The translations under genes were made by a program, and so were the position numbers. 64,000 nt of DNA from SLLG01 sp964403935 (GTDB lineage Bacteria > Verrucomicrobiota > Verrucomicrobiia > Opitutales > Oceanipulchritudinaceae): positions 36,971 through 100,970 of the forward strand of contig CAYOIB010000002.1 of the NCBI GenBank assembly GCA_964403935.1. The letters are read 5' to 3'. A model generated the notes under the pieces. It ran no database searches. It was not told the origin of the DNA and saw only the letters and a list, made by a program, of their open reading frames with translations. Shown piece by piece: positions 26,714 to 35,983 of this stretch (positions are counted from its first letter, which is position 1; the number at the start of each line of letters is the position of its first letter).

Positions 26714-28584
26714 ATGTTTTTGAGACGCAACCGCCGCATCCGCAACGGGGAGACCTACGAGTATTGGTCGCTGATGCGCACGGTGCGCACGGCCAAGGGG
26801 CCGCGTCACGAACTTGGTGGCCAATCTCGGCAAGGCCCCCGGGCTGGATGAGGGCGCGCGGCACGGCTGGGAGCACATCGCGGATTTGCTTGAAGGGCGC
26901 GAAAGCAAGCCGGTGCAGGGCCGTCTCGGCCAACGATTTTTGCCCGCGCCCCCTCGCCCGCAATGGACCTCTGTCGATCTAAGTGCACTTCGCGTCGAGC
27001 GCGTGCGTGACTTCGGGGACGTGTATCTTGCCCTGGCCTTGTGGCGGCGCCTTGGCCTGCACACGCTCTTGCGCGAGCTCATCGAGCCGTGCCGCGAGAC
27101 GGTGCCGTGGGAGTTGGTCGCCTGCATCCTCACCATCGCCCGTTTCTGCGGAAACAAAAGCGAGCTTGAAGTGGCCGAGCGCTGGTATGACGACAGTGCC
27201 CTTGCCGACCTGCTCGGGGTGCCTTTTGCAGCCATCCATCACACCCGCCTGTATCGCGGTCTGGACGTGCTCCACGCGCATAAAGACCGGCTCTGCCAGC
27301 ATCTGCTCGCACGCTACGAAAGCTGGTTCGGCGTGGAGTTCGAGTTCCTGCTCCACGACGTGACGAGCACCTGCTTCGAAGGCAAAGCCGAGGCCAACAC
27401 CAAGGCCGCCCGCGGCTACTCGTGCGACCAACGCCCCGACTGCAAGCAAGTCAACATCGGCCTGGTCTGTACCCCTGAAGGCCTGCCCATCGCCTACGAA
27501 GTCTTCGCCGGCAACACCACCGACGTGCGCACGGTCGAAGACATGGTCGAAATGATGGAGCAAAAATACGGGCAGGCCCGCCGGATCTGGGTCATGGACC
27601 GGGGCATGGTCAGCGAAGACAACATCGATTTTTTGAGGGAACGCAAAGCACGCTACATCGTGGGCACACCCAAACAGCAGCTGCGCCAGTTTGAATCCCA
27701 GCTGCTCGACCAGAGCAACTGGACCGAAGTGCAACCCGGCATAGAGGTCAAACTTGCCCCCATCCCGATGGCGAAGGCAGCGAGCAATACGTGCTCTGCC
27801 GCTCCAGTGAGCGGCGCAAGAAAGAAGCTTCCATGCTTGAACAATAATACCAGCGCCTGCGGGCGAAGCTGGACAAAACCGATGCGGGCCTGCGCAAGCG
27901 CCCCGCCAAGGATCCCGGGAGCATTGAGCGGCGCATCGGCCGCTGGCTCGGGCGCTATCCCGGTGCCGAGAAGCTCATCGACGTTCACGTCGAACTCGAT
28001 GCCAAGGGCCGCGCCTGCGCTTTGCAGATAGAGGAAAAGACGCAGCGGCGTGACTGGGCCGGGCTTGCCCACGGAGCCTACCTCCTGCGCACCAACTGCA
28101 CAGAGGACGATCCAAGCGCACTCTGGCGCTGGTACATCCACCTTACGCAAGCCGAAGAATGCTTCAAAATCAGCAAGAGCGATCTGCACCTGCGCCCCGT
28201 CTTCCACCAAACGACCGAACCGGTCGAAGCGCACATCCTCGTGTGCTTCCTCACTCTGGCGCTGTGGCGCACCCTTGACGGAGCAAAGCGGAGATGGCCA
28301 GCCGAATGGCTGCCCGGAGGGCGAGCGAAGCGAGGCAAATGTGGATGAAAGCAAAAGGGTTCGGCAACTGTGCGCGTCAGTTGATCAAGGACGTATCGAC
28401 CGTGCGCAGCATGGACGTCGTCCTCCAAGCCCGCCCAACCCCGGACACCGAGGCGACCGAGCTACGGCTGCGCGTCGTGGCCCGCCCCGACAAAATGGTC
28501 GCGGAGCGACTCGCGCGTCTCGGTCTCGAACTGCCCCATGCTCCCAACATCGTGCAGAATGTAGTGCCACAAACCACCTCCTGA
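26714..28584 (+). pseudogene. IS1634-family DDE transposase, frameshifted and interrupted
   Basis: The translation, pieced across frames, follows IS1634-type transposases. The start MFLRRNRRIRNGETYEYWS is in one frame to about 26813, then a +1 shift continues as LVANLGKAPGLDEG. DDE residues appear in LLHDVTSTCFEG and IWVMDRGMVSEDN. A second frame change occurs near 27760 (LAP then HPDGEGSEQYVLC). A TAA stop follows near 27846 in LEQ*YQRLRAK, probably a CAA-to-TAA change. The Glu region TQAEECFKISKSDLHLRP and ALWRTL follow, then a roughly 60-base insertion at 28279-28338, and the tail resumes as MWMKAKGFGNCARQL to the TGA at 28584. With this much damage the element cannot move by itself. Confidence 0.85.
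28279..28338 (+). repeat. REP-like palindromic insertion inside the transposase remnant
   Basis: About 60 bases separate ALWRTL from MWMKAKG in an otherwise continuous transposase and shift the frame. The stretch contains CAGCCgaatGGCTG and GAGCGAAGCGAG, a hairpin-rich composition typical of small repetitive extragenic elements. Boundaries are estimated from the protein break and may be off by a few bases. Confidence 0.5.
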
Positions 28585-28621
28585 AAAACGTAAACTATTG
28601 ATAATCAGAAGAACGGTTTTC

Positions 28622-28642
28622 GGAAGTGTTCAACTTGGGCTA
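28622..28642 (-). repeat. Right terminal inverted repeat of the IS1634-type element
   Basis: GGAAGTGTTCAACTTGGGCT plus A; inverted match to 26559-26579 with two mismatches. Confidence 0.75.
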
Positions 28643-28826
28643 AACCGGCTCCAGACGTCGGGTTCTTGCGCGCTCACCTCGCCTATGGCTGCCCCGCAGC
28701 TCCAAACTTGTGCAAAATGCAGTAGAGGAAAGCGAAGGTTGAGGCTCGCTCACCCCCATACATATGGGAAACGACTACCCGTAATTGCGGACCTTGGGCG
28801 AGGGACTCCTCCGTACGAGCTTTGGT

Positions 28827-29837
28827 CTATTCAGTCACAGGTGGTACCTCTACTGGAGGCTTTGCTGTTCGAGGCTGAACACAAGCTAAGCCCCCTCCCG
28901 CAAGCACCTCCACCGGCTGTGCGCCGCGCGGACGCCTCAACTCCGCCAATAGTTGCTGGCATGGCCCACTCTCAATCCAAGCCTGACTCCCCAGCATCCA
29001 ACCATGAGTGAAGTATCGCACCCGAAGCTGCAACAGCTCGTGCGCCTTCAACTCACCACCATTGGACACCGCTTCCTTCAGTGCTTCACGGTCCACCCGC
29101 TCTCCTGTCCCATCCGCCTTTAATGCAGTCCCCTTACCGAGCATTAGCAAACGATACTGCGCCAGCGCGCGGCCTTCATTCTCCGCTGAAGGAAAACATC
29201 GACGATACTGACGACGCAACTCGGCGTGCCCCGAAAGCGCACGCGTGTAGCCGGTCCAGCGATACTCCTCCGGAAGCTTTGCCAAGCCCGCACGCACCGG
29301 ATTCAAATCAATATACGCCGCCACCAATGCCACCACCCAGGGGCTGTCTTCCACCAAGACACTGCCAAAACGTTCTGCCCACAACGTCCCCACCGTGTCA
29401 TACGTGCGGTTAAACCATTTCACGTAGCGTTGACGCAGTGTACGCATAAACTCCGAAACATCCCCCATCCGGCGACGAAGACGCTCACGTATTGACGCCG
29501 CCACATCGGCGGGACCTTGGGCAAGTGCATGCGCCAGCTCATCCGCGTCAAGCCCACTCCAAGCCGCCCGCTCATTCCCATACAGAGCTCGATAGCGTCG
29601 CACCAATTCCGCATCATCACACGCCTGAGCTCCGGGATTGATGCGCACCAGAATATGAAAGTGATTCTCCAGAACACAGTAAGTGATCACCTCCACCCCA
29701 CTGAACACCGCCACCTTCTCCAAGCTCCTCACCCAAACCTCACGCTGCACATCAAGCAACAAACGACGCTTCTGAACCACACGCGACGTCAAATGATACA
29801 CACAACAACCACTATGCTTCAATCGGCGCTCACTCAT
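28827..29837 (-). CDS. REP-associated tyrosine transposase (RAYT, IS200-like)
   Basis: 336 residues from MSERRLKHSG; twelve residues upstream of that ATG read as non-coding. Y1 HUH nuclease features: ENHFHILVR (the HUH pair) near residue 55 and the catalytic-Tyr region RQRYVKWFNRTYDTVGTLW, characteristic of RAYT proteins, followed by VAAYIDLNPVRAGL. RAYTs are single-copy housekeeping-like relatives of IS200 transposases that nick at REP hairpins. The frame is intact, unlike the adjacent IS. The C-terminal 150 residues form a longer accessory domain than the IS200 core. No paired REP arrays flank it, but a REP-like palindrome lies 500 bases away. Confidence 0.85.
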   Translation of the reverse strand: MSERRLKHSGCCVYHLTSRVVQKRRLLLDVQREVWVRSLEKVAVFSGVEVITYCVLENHFHILVRINPGAQACDDAELVRRYRALYGNERAAWSGLDADELAHALAQGPADVAASIRERLRRRMGDVSEFMRTLRQRYVKWFNRTYDTVGTLWAERFGSVLVEDSPWVVALVAAYIDLNPVRAGLAKLPEEYRWTGYTRALSGHAELRRQYRRCFPSAENEGRALAQYRLLMLGKGTALKADGTGERVDREALKEAVSNGGELKAHELLQLRVRYFTHGWMLGSQAWIESGPCQQLLAELRRPRGAQPVEVLAGGGLACVQPRTAKPPVEVPPVTE

Positions 29838-29878
29838 AGATCCCAAAACTGAACAAACTGCAGGACAAGGCAATAATA

Positions 29879-29895
29879 TTTATCTCTGAGAAATA
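29879..29895 (+). repeat. 17-nt motif, right copy
   Basis: TTTATCTCTGAGAAATA, 42 bases after the RAYT start codon and 45 bases before the ATG of the dihydrouridine synthase gene, so it also sits where an operator for either gene would be. Confidence 0.5.
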
Positions 29896-29940
29896 GTTTA
29901 TAACTATTGCATTGAAAGCTAAGGGTCAGTGGATTGGGGA

Positions 29941-31032
29941 ATGAATGGAGAGGGTGGATGGATCACGCCGTCGGGGCAGGCTTTGCCTCGACCGATGGAG
30001 CCTTGGGCACCGTTGTCTGCGCTGGCTCCGATGCAGGATGTGACGGATCTTCCCTTCATGCGGGTAATGGGGGCGTATGGAGCACCCGACTACTTCTTCA
30101 CCGAGTTCCTACGGGTCCATGCCACCTCGCAGCTGGAATCGCATATCGTTGACTCGATCACCGATCATGGAACCGGTCGCCCGGTGTTTGCGCAGCTGAT
30201 CGGCGAAGACATTGAGCACATGGTGCGCACGGTGAAACTCCTGGAAGCCCTGCCAGTAGCCGGGATCGACCTGAACCTCGGTTGCCCAGCGCCAAAGATC
30301 TACAAGAAGAACGTAGGTGGGGGCCTCCTTCGGGATCCCGGAAAGATCGATGCGCTTCTGGAAGCGATGCGCGAGAGCTGCAATTTTCTGTTTACCGTCA
30401 AGATGCGCATCGGGTTTGAAGACACTCGTCACTTCGATGCCGTGATCGACTCCGTCAACCGGCACCGTGTGGACCTTCTGAGCGTGCACGGACGAACGGT
30501 GAAGGAAATGTACCGAAGTGAAGTCCACTATGACTGGATTCAGCGGGCACGAGAGCAAAGCCAGTGTTCCGTCTTGGCCAACGGCAACATAGCGACGGCC
30601 GAAGAGAGCAAACGTGTTCTGACCAAGACCGGCTGCGCGGGGGTGATGATTGGTCGGGGTGCCATCCGCAACCCCTGGATCTTTCGCCAGATCCGTGAGC
30701 AAGCCCGTGGCGAACCTCTCTTCGCTCCCACCCTGCGTGACGTCCATGCGTATATCCATCATCTCTGGACGGCGACTTACCCGAAGGACCGGCCCGAGCA
30801 CCTCCACACCAACCGAATGAAAAAGTATCTGGCCTTTATCGGGCAGGGGGTGGACCCGGAAGGCACCTTCCTGCACACCATTCGCCGAGCGGTCGACACG
30901 AAAGCGTTCTTCACGATTCTGGACGATCACCTTCTGGCCAATGGCAATGGCGATCGCCCCTTCTCCTGCTCACCCCATCCAGGGCTGGTGGCACGTCCCA
31001 ACCGTGAAGCAGCCATTACGTGTGCGCTTTGA
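29941..31032 (+). CDS. tRNA-dihydrouridine synthase
   Basis: 363 residues from ATG 29941; a GTG at 29929 is an alternative. Flavin enzyme that reduces uridines of tRNA. Motifs: LSALAPMQDVTDLPF (FMN-binding start), LNLGCPAPKIYKKNVGGGLL (catalytic Cys loop), VKMRIGF, HGRTVKEMYRS, VLANGNI and GVMIGRGAIRNPW. The C-terminal RNA-binding helical part is present to about residue 320; the last 30 residues look unlike the family. Divergent from the RAYT gene and followed after 48 bases by the FmdB-like gene. Confidence 0.92.
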   Translation: MNGEGGWITPSGQALPRPMEPWAPLSALAPMQDVTDLPFMRVMGAYGAPDYFFTEFLRVHATSQLESHIVDSITDHGTGRPVFAQLIGEDIEHMVRTVKLLEALPVAGIDLNLGCPAPKIYKKNVGGGLLRDPGKIDALLEAMRESCNFLFTVKMRIGFEDTRHFDAVIDSVNRHRVDLLSVHGRTVKEMYRSEVHYDWIQRAREQSQCSVLANGNIATAEESKRVLTKTGCAGVMIGRGAIRNPWIFRQIREQARGEPLFAPTLRDVHAYIHHLWTATYPKDRPEHLHTNRMKKYLAFIGQGVDPEGTFLHTIRRAVDTKAFFTILDDHLLANGNGDRPFSCSPHPGLVARPNREAAITCAL

Positions 31033-31080
31033 CCGGATCCAGTGTTGCGACGCTGCCTCAAACAGATTTACCACTAACCC

Positions 31081-31386
31081 ATGCCCATCTATGTTTATGA
31101 GGTCATTCAGGCCGATGGCAGCGGAGGGGACCGCTTCGAGGTCACGCAGCCCATGGCTGAGTCCGCTTTGACGCGTCATCCTTTGACGGATGAACCGGTG
31201 CGGCGCGTGATCCTCCCCCCCAACCTTTCGACAAAGCACACGCCAGGGAAGACACGGGACCGCCTCGAAAACAAGAACGTGGAGAAGGCAGGTTTCACGA
31301 AGTACGAGCGGGACAAGCTGACGGGGACCTACCATCGGGTCGCCGGAAAGGAAGGACCGACATCCTTCCGCAAGCCAACCAATTGA
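31081..31386 (+). CDS. FmdB-like small protein lacking the zinc cysteines
   Basis: 101 residues. The N-terminus follows the FmdB zinc-ribbon pattern: MPIYVYE, then RFEVTQPMAESALTRHP, then PVRRVILPPNLST. Every cysteine expected of the ribbon is absent; the first pair is replaced by an insert VIQADGSGGD. The C-terminal half (GKTRDRLENKNVEKAGFTKY) is lysine- and arginine-rich. FmdB proteins were described as putative regulators; without zinc ligands this one must fold or act differently. It ends directly against the convergent isomerase stop with no spacer. Confidence 0.7.
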   Translation: MPIYVYEVIQADGSGGDRFEVTQPMAESALTRHPLTDEPVRRVILPPNLSTKHTPGKTRDRLENKNVEKAGFTKYERDKLTGTYHRVAGKEGPTSFRKPTN

Positions 31387-32346
31387 TCAACCGGCCTCGT
31401 CCAAGGTAAGCCCTGCCTCTGCGACAAGAGCCTCGACGGCCTTCTTGCTGGCTGCCACCGCTGCCGTTTTCAGACGGGGACTCATTTCAAGGACGAGCAA
31501 ATCGTCCTGCCGAAAGAACCTGGAAACCATCGACCAGTCGGTCACCCCCGACCCGATCTCCTGATGATCGCGGCCTGTATCGCTGACGTCGTGCAGGTGA
31601 AACCCAAACTGCCGGGCACGATTGCGCTCCAGTTGTTCCGCATGCTTGATAATACCCTGTTCCTCCTTCAGCTGGGCGTGGCCGGTATCATGCCAGTAAC
31701 CAAAAACCTCCGGCTCGTCCAACTCAGCCAAGAGGGCCGGCATGTCTTCATCGAGCGGGAGTTCGATAAACCCCTCTCGATTCTCCACGGCCACGCGGAT
31801 GGCGCGCTCCCTGGCGTAAGGCGCAATCCGCTGGAAGTTCTGGATGAGCCGCCGCCGTGGCGCGACGTGGCGCTTTCTCAAACGAGCAAGGGCCTTTTCT
31901 CTATAGGCCTCCATTGGCGGCTTGAGCGTTTCATCCTCGCGCGCGGCCTCCATCAACTTCTCCAGCCTGGGCTCGGGATTCCCAAAGAGAAAATGCATAG
32001 ACCCAGAGTGGATCACCATCAGATCGGCTCGGACCCGGGCCGCGAAGTCCAACGTCTTCAAAGTATGACGAAACCACAGATCTTGCTCCTGCGCACCCCT
32101 CGCCGTCGGCTCATAGAGGTTTGGAGCGGCCCCCATCACTCCCGTGGGAAGGGGACAAAAATTGTGCACCGAACTCACCTTGATGAGCCCTTCCTCAACG
32201 GCGTGAAGGATTCCCGGCACCAAGGCAATGCGGATCCCGTGGGAAAGCTCGATGTGGTTGAAGCCCAGCCCCACCACCTCCTCAATCATTTCGTATCCGT
32301 CCGAGTGGCGGTGCGAATTCCAGCAGCTGGACAGGGCAAGTTTCAT
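31387..32346 (-). CDS. Xylose-isomerase-like TIM-barrel protein
   Basis: 319 residues of the sugar-phosphate isomerase/AP endonuclease 2 superfamily. Likely metal ligands lie in RVAVENREG (Glu), YWHDTGHAQL (His, Asp, His), FGFHLHDVSD (His) and LVLEMSPR (Glu), the usual spacing of this barrel. It starts MKLALSSCWNSHRH. Substrate not predictable; many members are sugar epimerases or inositol-type dehydratases. It stands alone, upstream of rpsU in genome order but separated from it by 120 bases. Confidence 0.8.
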   Translation of the reverse strand: MKLALSSCWNSHRHSDGYEMIEEVVGLGFNHIELSHGIRIALVPGILHAVEEGLIKVSSVHNFCPLPTGVMGAAPNLYEPTARGAQEQDLWFRHTLKTLDFAARVRADLMVIHSGSMHFLFGNPEPRLEKLMEAAREDETLKPPMEAYREKALARLRKRHVAPRRRLIQNFQRIAPYARERAIRVAVENREGFIELPLDEDMPALLAELDEPEVFGYWHDTGHAQLKEEQGIIKHAEQLERNRARQFGFHLHDVSDTGRDHQEIGSGVTDWSMVSRFFRQDDLLVLEMSPRLKTAAVAASKKAVEALVAEAGLTLDEAG

Positions 32347-32468
32347 TATAGAGCTGTGAACACGATCAACGGCAGCGCCCTCCTGCCCCAGCGGAAGAAG
32401 CGGGACGGAATCAGTCCCCCAAAAGTGGCCTGCCGCCCGTGAACAGCAAGGCCGCCAACCAAAATAAC

Positions 32469-32669
32469 TTACATGTTCTCGTAGCGGGCGCGAAGCATAG
32501 CTGAAAAGGCAGCCACCTTCTTCTTGCGACGACGCACTTCACTCGGCTTCTCGAAATAACGTTTTGCACGCACGTCGCGAATGACGCCTTCGCGATCGAG
32601 CTTTTTCTTAAGACGACGGAGGGCACGCTCCATTGGCTCGCCCTTCCGGATTTTGACTTCTACTGACAT
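32469..32669 (-). CDS. rpsU: 30S ribosomal protein S21
   Basis: 66 residues from the ATG MSVEVKIRKGEPMERALRR; the longer frame adds a non-conserved leader. The Lys/Arg-rich S21 pattern is complete (RRLKKKLDREGVIRDVRAK, YEKPS-like YFEKPSEVRRRKKK). S21 sits near the 3' end of 16S rRNA and helps initiation of translation. A TTGACC at 32726-32731 (minus strand) might serve as a -35 box within the end of the upstream glycosyltransferase gene, but the -10 is weak. Confidence 0.95.
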   Translation of the reverse strand: MSVEVKIRKGEPMERALRRLKKKLDREGVIRDVRAKRYFEKPSEVRRRKKKVAAFSAMLRARYENM

Positions 32670-32727
32670 AAAGTTTCCGCGGTTGTTTGAGAGAAAACGG
32701 AGAATCAACGTTTTTGAAGAGCGCAGG

Positions 32728-33870
32728 TCAATGCCTTTTTCTCACATCGACAAACTCATTCGGTGCTGACTTCCTCGTGCGGGCCATCTGAACCAGGAAA
32801 CGCTCGATGGCTTCGGCCTGGGGCAGGGGTGAAAAGTGCTGCCGCGCGAAAGGGATAGCCGCCTTCCCCAGCTGCTGCCGCCGCGCGGGATCGCGACTCA
32901 ACTGAGCGCACGCCTCTTGAAATGCCTCCATGGATCCGGGCGGCAGAACGATCCCGCTTTTGCCCGGCTGACAGCACTCCACGACGCCCTTGCAGTCAAA
33001 GGCCAAGATCGGAAGGCCCATCGTCTGGGCTTCGATGAGAAAATTCGGCAGTGAATCCTCGAGTGAGGTTGAAACCGCCAGATCGCCCGCACTGTAGAAC
33101 GGAAGAGGATCGCGTTTAAAGCCAAAGAAGCGCACCCGCGTGCCCAAGCCATTTTCCGCCACCCAGTGCTGGCATCGGCGGCGTTCCGCGCCCTCACCCA
33201 CAAGCCAGAGCCGCCACTTCAAGTCGGGATCGGTCTCGCGAAGGCCTTTCATGACCCGAAGGAGATCCAGGTGCCGTTTCCCTTTGCGGAAGGTGGCGAC
33301 ATTGAGAAAGAGGCAGGTTTCGTCATCAATCCCATAGGCTTCCCGCATTCGCGACCGATGGGCGGCAGCCTCTTCCGGCGATCGCTCGAGAAGGACGGAA
33401 TTGTGAACGACGTGGACGCGTTCATCCGGCAGACCTCTTTCCAGCATCCGTCGCTTCCACCAATTGCTATTGGCCAGAACCCCGCGCACGACCCCCATCG
33501 ACCAGTGGTGTAGCGGGAAGAGAATTTTACCCGTCCGAAGCGTACCGATAACAGCTTTCCCAGGAAAACGCCGCTGGAGAAAGCCCGCGTAACAGTTGGC
33601 CGATCGCCCCATGCACAGGACAACTTCCGCCTCGCTTTGTTCCACGGCCCGCATCAAACCCGGGGCCCAGAAAGGCAAGCCGATCGATCGCTGCTGAAGG
33701 AAAGATACGGAGAGGCCCCGCGCCTCAGGAACACCTTCGAGGTCCCCCCCCGGCGAGAACAGGAGCAGCGCGACCTCATGCCCGCGCTCCCGCATGAACT
33801 CACAGAGAAACAAGCTCTGGCGTTCTGTCCCGCCGATGCGGAGCTGATCTTGCAGAATAAGCAGCTTCAT
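32728..33870 (-). CDS. GT4-family glycosyltransferase
   Basis: 380 residues, MKLLILQDQLRIGGTERQSL with the GGTE donor/acceptor loop, FLNVATFRKGKRH as the phosphate-contact strand and SLEDSLPNFLIEAQTMGLPILAF as the EX7E motif. Retaining GT-B enzyme acting at the cytoplasmic face. Its ATG overlaps the stop of the upstream SDR gene, so the two are co-translated. A role in surface polysaccharide or lipid glycosylation is inferred. Confidence 0.87.
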   Translation of the reverse strand: MKLLILQDQLRIGGTERQSLFLCEFMRERGHEVALLLFSPGGDLEGVPEARGLSVSFLQQRSIGLPFWAPGLMRAVEQSEAEVVLCMGRSANCYAGFLQRRFPGKAVIGTLRTGKILFPLHHWSMGVVRGVLANSNWWKRRMLERGLPDERVHVVHNSVLLERSPEEAAAHRSRMREAYGIDDETCLFLNVATFRKGKRHLDLLRVMKGLRETDPDLKWRLWLVGEGAERRRCQHWVAENGLGTRVRFFGFKRDPLPFYSAGDLAVSTSLEDSLPNFLIEAQTMGLPILAFDCKGVVECCQPGKSGIVLPPGSMEAFQEACAQLSRDPARRQQLGKAAIPFARQHFSPLPQAEAIERFLVQMARTRKSAPNEFVDVRKRH

Positions 33871-34676
33871 CGATCAAGCTGGTAATAACTTGCAATCGCT
33901 CGCCGCTGGGCCGCCCTTCCCAGCAACCACCCGAGCAGAGGTGCGCCCCAGACCTGCAGCCGGTTGCCACACCGGAAGGTTCCCGATCGGTTTCCCTTGA
34001 TTGCCCGAACCAGCGCTCTTGCCGCCCCCTCGGGATTGGGTCCCTCCGCGAGATGGCGTTCCACGCAAGCCCAGACCCGTCCCACGCGTGGATCACGGGT
34101 CGAATCCGCATGGCGCATCACCGCGTTGAATCCCGTCTTGAAATCGCCCGGTTGAAAATCGATCACCTGCACGCCGCTGCCCCGCGCCTCCAGAATCAGG
34201 CTTCGCGTCGCTTGGGAGAGCGCCGCTTTGGCTGCATTGTAAGGAGTCATGAACGGGATCGGCAGCTCCGCCGCCAGCGACGATACATTGACGATCGTCC
34301 CCCTCCGGGGGGGCTGCATGCCAGCAAAAACCGTTTGAGCGAGCAGTATCGGTGCGACCGCCAGAACCTCGAATTGGTCCCGGACTGTTTCAGGTGCCAT
34401 CGCTTCAAACGGACCAAACGCTCCGGATCCGGCATTGTTCACGAGAAGATCGAGCGATCCAAGGAGCTCGGAATGCGCTTTGATAAACCGTTCTACGCCC
34501 CCGCCCCCCAGCTCCAGTTCGAGAGGTTGTACCCCGTCCGGCATCCCGTGGGGATGCCTTGACGTTCCAAAGACTTCGCAGCCTTCTCTCACCAGTGCCT
34601 CAGCGAAGGCGCGCCCGAGACCGCTCCGCGCCCCGGTGACCATGGCGCGGGTGCCCTGCCGGAATTTTCTGGCCAT
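33867..34676 (-). CDS. Short-chain dehydrogenase/reductase
   Basis: 269 residues. Classical SDR: TGARSGLGRAFAEAL binds the cofactor with TSRHP after strand 2 favouring NADP, NNAG in LLVNNAGSGAFG, catalytic Ser in VNVSSLAAEL, and YNAAKAALSQ with Tyr and Lys. Overlaps the GT4 gene downstream by ATGA. It faces the divergent GT4 gene at 34731 with only about 55 bases between starts. Substrate unknown. Confidence 0.87.
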   Translation of the reverse strand: MARKFRQGTRAMVTGARSGLGRAFAEALVREGCEVFGTSRHPHGMPDGVQPLELELGGGGVERFIKAHSELLGSLDLLVNNAGSGAFGPFEAMAPETVRDQFEVLAVAPILLAQTVFAGMQPPRRGTIVNVSSLAAELPIPFMTPYNAAKAALSQATRSLILEARGSGVQVIDFQPGDFKTGFNAVMRHADSTRDPRVGRVWACVERHLAEGPNPEGAARALVRAIKGNRSGTFRCGNRLQVWGAPLLGWLLGRAAQRRAIASYYQLDR

Positions 34677-34730
34677 CTAGAAAAGGATCGCAAACTAGAA
34701 CCCGTTCTGGCCAGCACAAGGCAAATCCCC

Positions 34731-35891
34731 ATGGAAAGCCCCTCTCCTCGTCAAATCCTGATCCTCACGCATGAGTTTTCTCCCACGCGCGGCGGCATTG
34801 CTACGTACGTGGAAGAAATGGCCCGGGCTGCCGCCCTCCAAAGCCTGAAGGTGGATGTTTGGGCTCCCTTCGGAGCCCCCGCGCGGCAGGAACAGCCGGA
34901 ACCCTTCACCCTCCGCCGCTTCGGGCTCCGCGGAAACCAGAATTGGCCCGACCGGCTTCGACTCTGGCGTGAACTCCGACGTGCCCCCCGCGATTGGTCA
35001 AATACCTGCCTCTATCTCCCCGAACCCGGCCCCATTCGTCTTTGGCTCTACGCCAACCTGTTCGCACTTCCCAAGCCGGCCCGCCTGGTCCTCACCTTTC
35101 ATGGTTCCGAGCTGCGCTACCTTTCGTCCCTGCCCCACCGACGTGAGCGCCTGATCGAATTGTGCCGACGGGCGGATCGCATTGGCGTCGTCTCCGCCTT
35201 CGTCCGCCGCATGCTCGAAGACATTGTTCCGGGGATCGCTCACAAAACCATCGAAGTTCCGGGTGCGGCCAGCAGCCGCCTCACAGACTTGGCGGCGTCT
35301 TTTCGGGCGCATCAGGCACCTGAAGCCAGCTCTCCCCGTCTTGACCGCAGCTTCAACCTTCTTTCGGTCGCCCGCGTCCATCCGCGCAAAGGCCTGAACC
35401 TCGCTGTGGAAGCCATCGCCCAACTCCCGCCCGATCTTCGCCAGCGCGTACGCTACACCATCGTTGGGCCCGCCCGCGACCCCGGCTTTACCAGAAAGCT
35501 TCTGAGCCGAGCCCGTAAGTTGAACGTCATACTCACCCTTGCTGGCACGCTCGACTCCCGGCAACTGGGGAATGCTTATGCCCGTTCCGATCTTCTCCTC
35601 TTCACCAGCCGCGACCTCTCGACCAGTGTGGAAGGGCTCGGCCTCTCGATCCTTGAAGCTGCCGCCTTTGGCGTTCCAGCAATAGCGACCCGCACCGGCG
35701 GAACGATCGAAGCGATCGTCCACAACGAAACAGGCATCCTCACAGAACCGGAGAATGCGGGGGCCATCGCCCTCGCCATTGAATACTGCCTTCGCAACGA
35801 CGGGCTTCGAAAGCAGCTCGGTGAAACAGCCTCCCGTTTCAGTGCGACGCACTTTTCATGGAACAAAAATGCCTCCCTGCTCTTTCAGTAA
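34731..35891 (+). CDS. GT4-family glycosyltransferase
   Basis: 386 residues. FSPTRGGIATYVEEMARAA is the GT4 N-terminal glycine loop, LLSVARVHPRKGLNL the phosphate-contact strand, and TSVEGLGLSILEAAAFGVPA the EX7E motif. It starts MESPSPRQILILTHEF. Unrelated in detail to the CgeB-like set at 4-8 kb. Probably adds a sugar during surface-glycan synthesis. Confidence 0.87.
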   Translation: MESPSPRQILILTHEFSPTRGGIATYVEEMARAAALQSLKVDVWAPFGAPARQEQPEPFTLRRFGLRGNQNWPDRLRLWRELRRAPRDWSNTCLYLPEPGPIRLWLYANLFALPKPARLVLTFHGSELRYLSSLPHRRERLIELCRRADRIGVVSAFVRRMLEDIVPGIAHKTIEVPGAASSRLTDLAASFRAHQAPEASSPRLDRSFNLLSVARVHPRKGLNLAVEAIAQLPPDLRQRVRYTIVGPARDPGFTRKLLSRARKLNVILTLAGTLDSRQLGNAYARSDLLLFTSRDLSTSVEGLGLSILEAAAFGVPAIATRTGGTIEAIVHNETGILTEPENAGAIALAIEYCLRNDGLRKQLGETASRFSATHFSWNKNASLLFQ

Positions 35892-35983
35892 GGGAGCTTG
35901 CCCTCTTTTCTTCGACCTGAAACTTTTCGCGCCTTTCCGACGATTAACAAAACGCCTGTTTCAATTTCTTTCAAAGTCCCACC

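Larger units (their letters stand above)
26559..28642 (+). mobile_element. Decayed IS1634-type insertion sequence
   Basis: About 2.08 kb bounded by 21-base inverted repeats (26559-26579 and 28622-28642), which match at 19 of 21 positions and share AAGTTGAACACTTCC. Inside is one transposase frame with several disabling changes and a small palindromic insertion. No target-site duplication is visible directly at the repeat edges. Confidence 0.75.
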
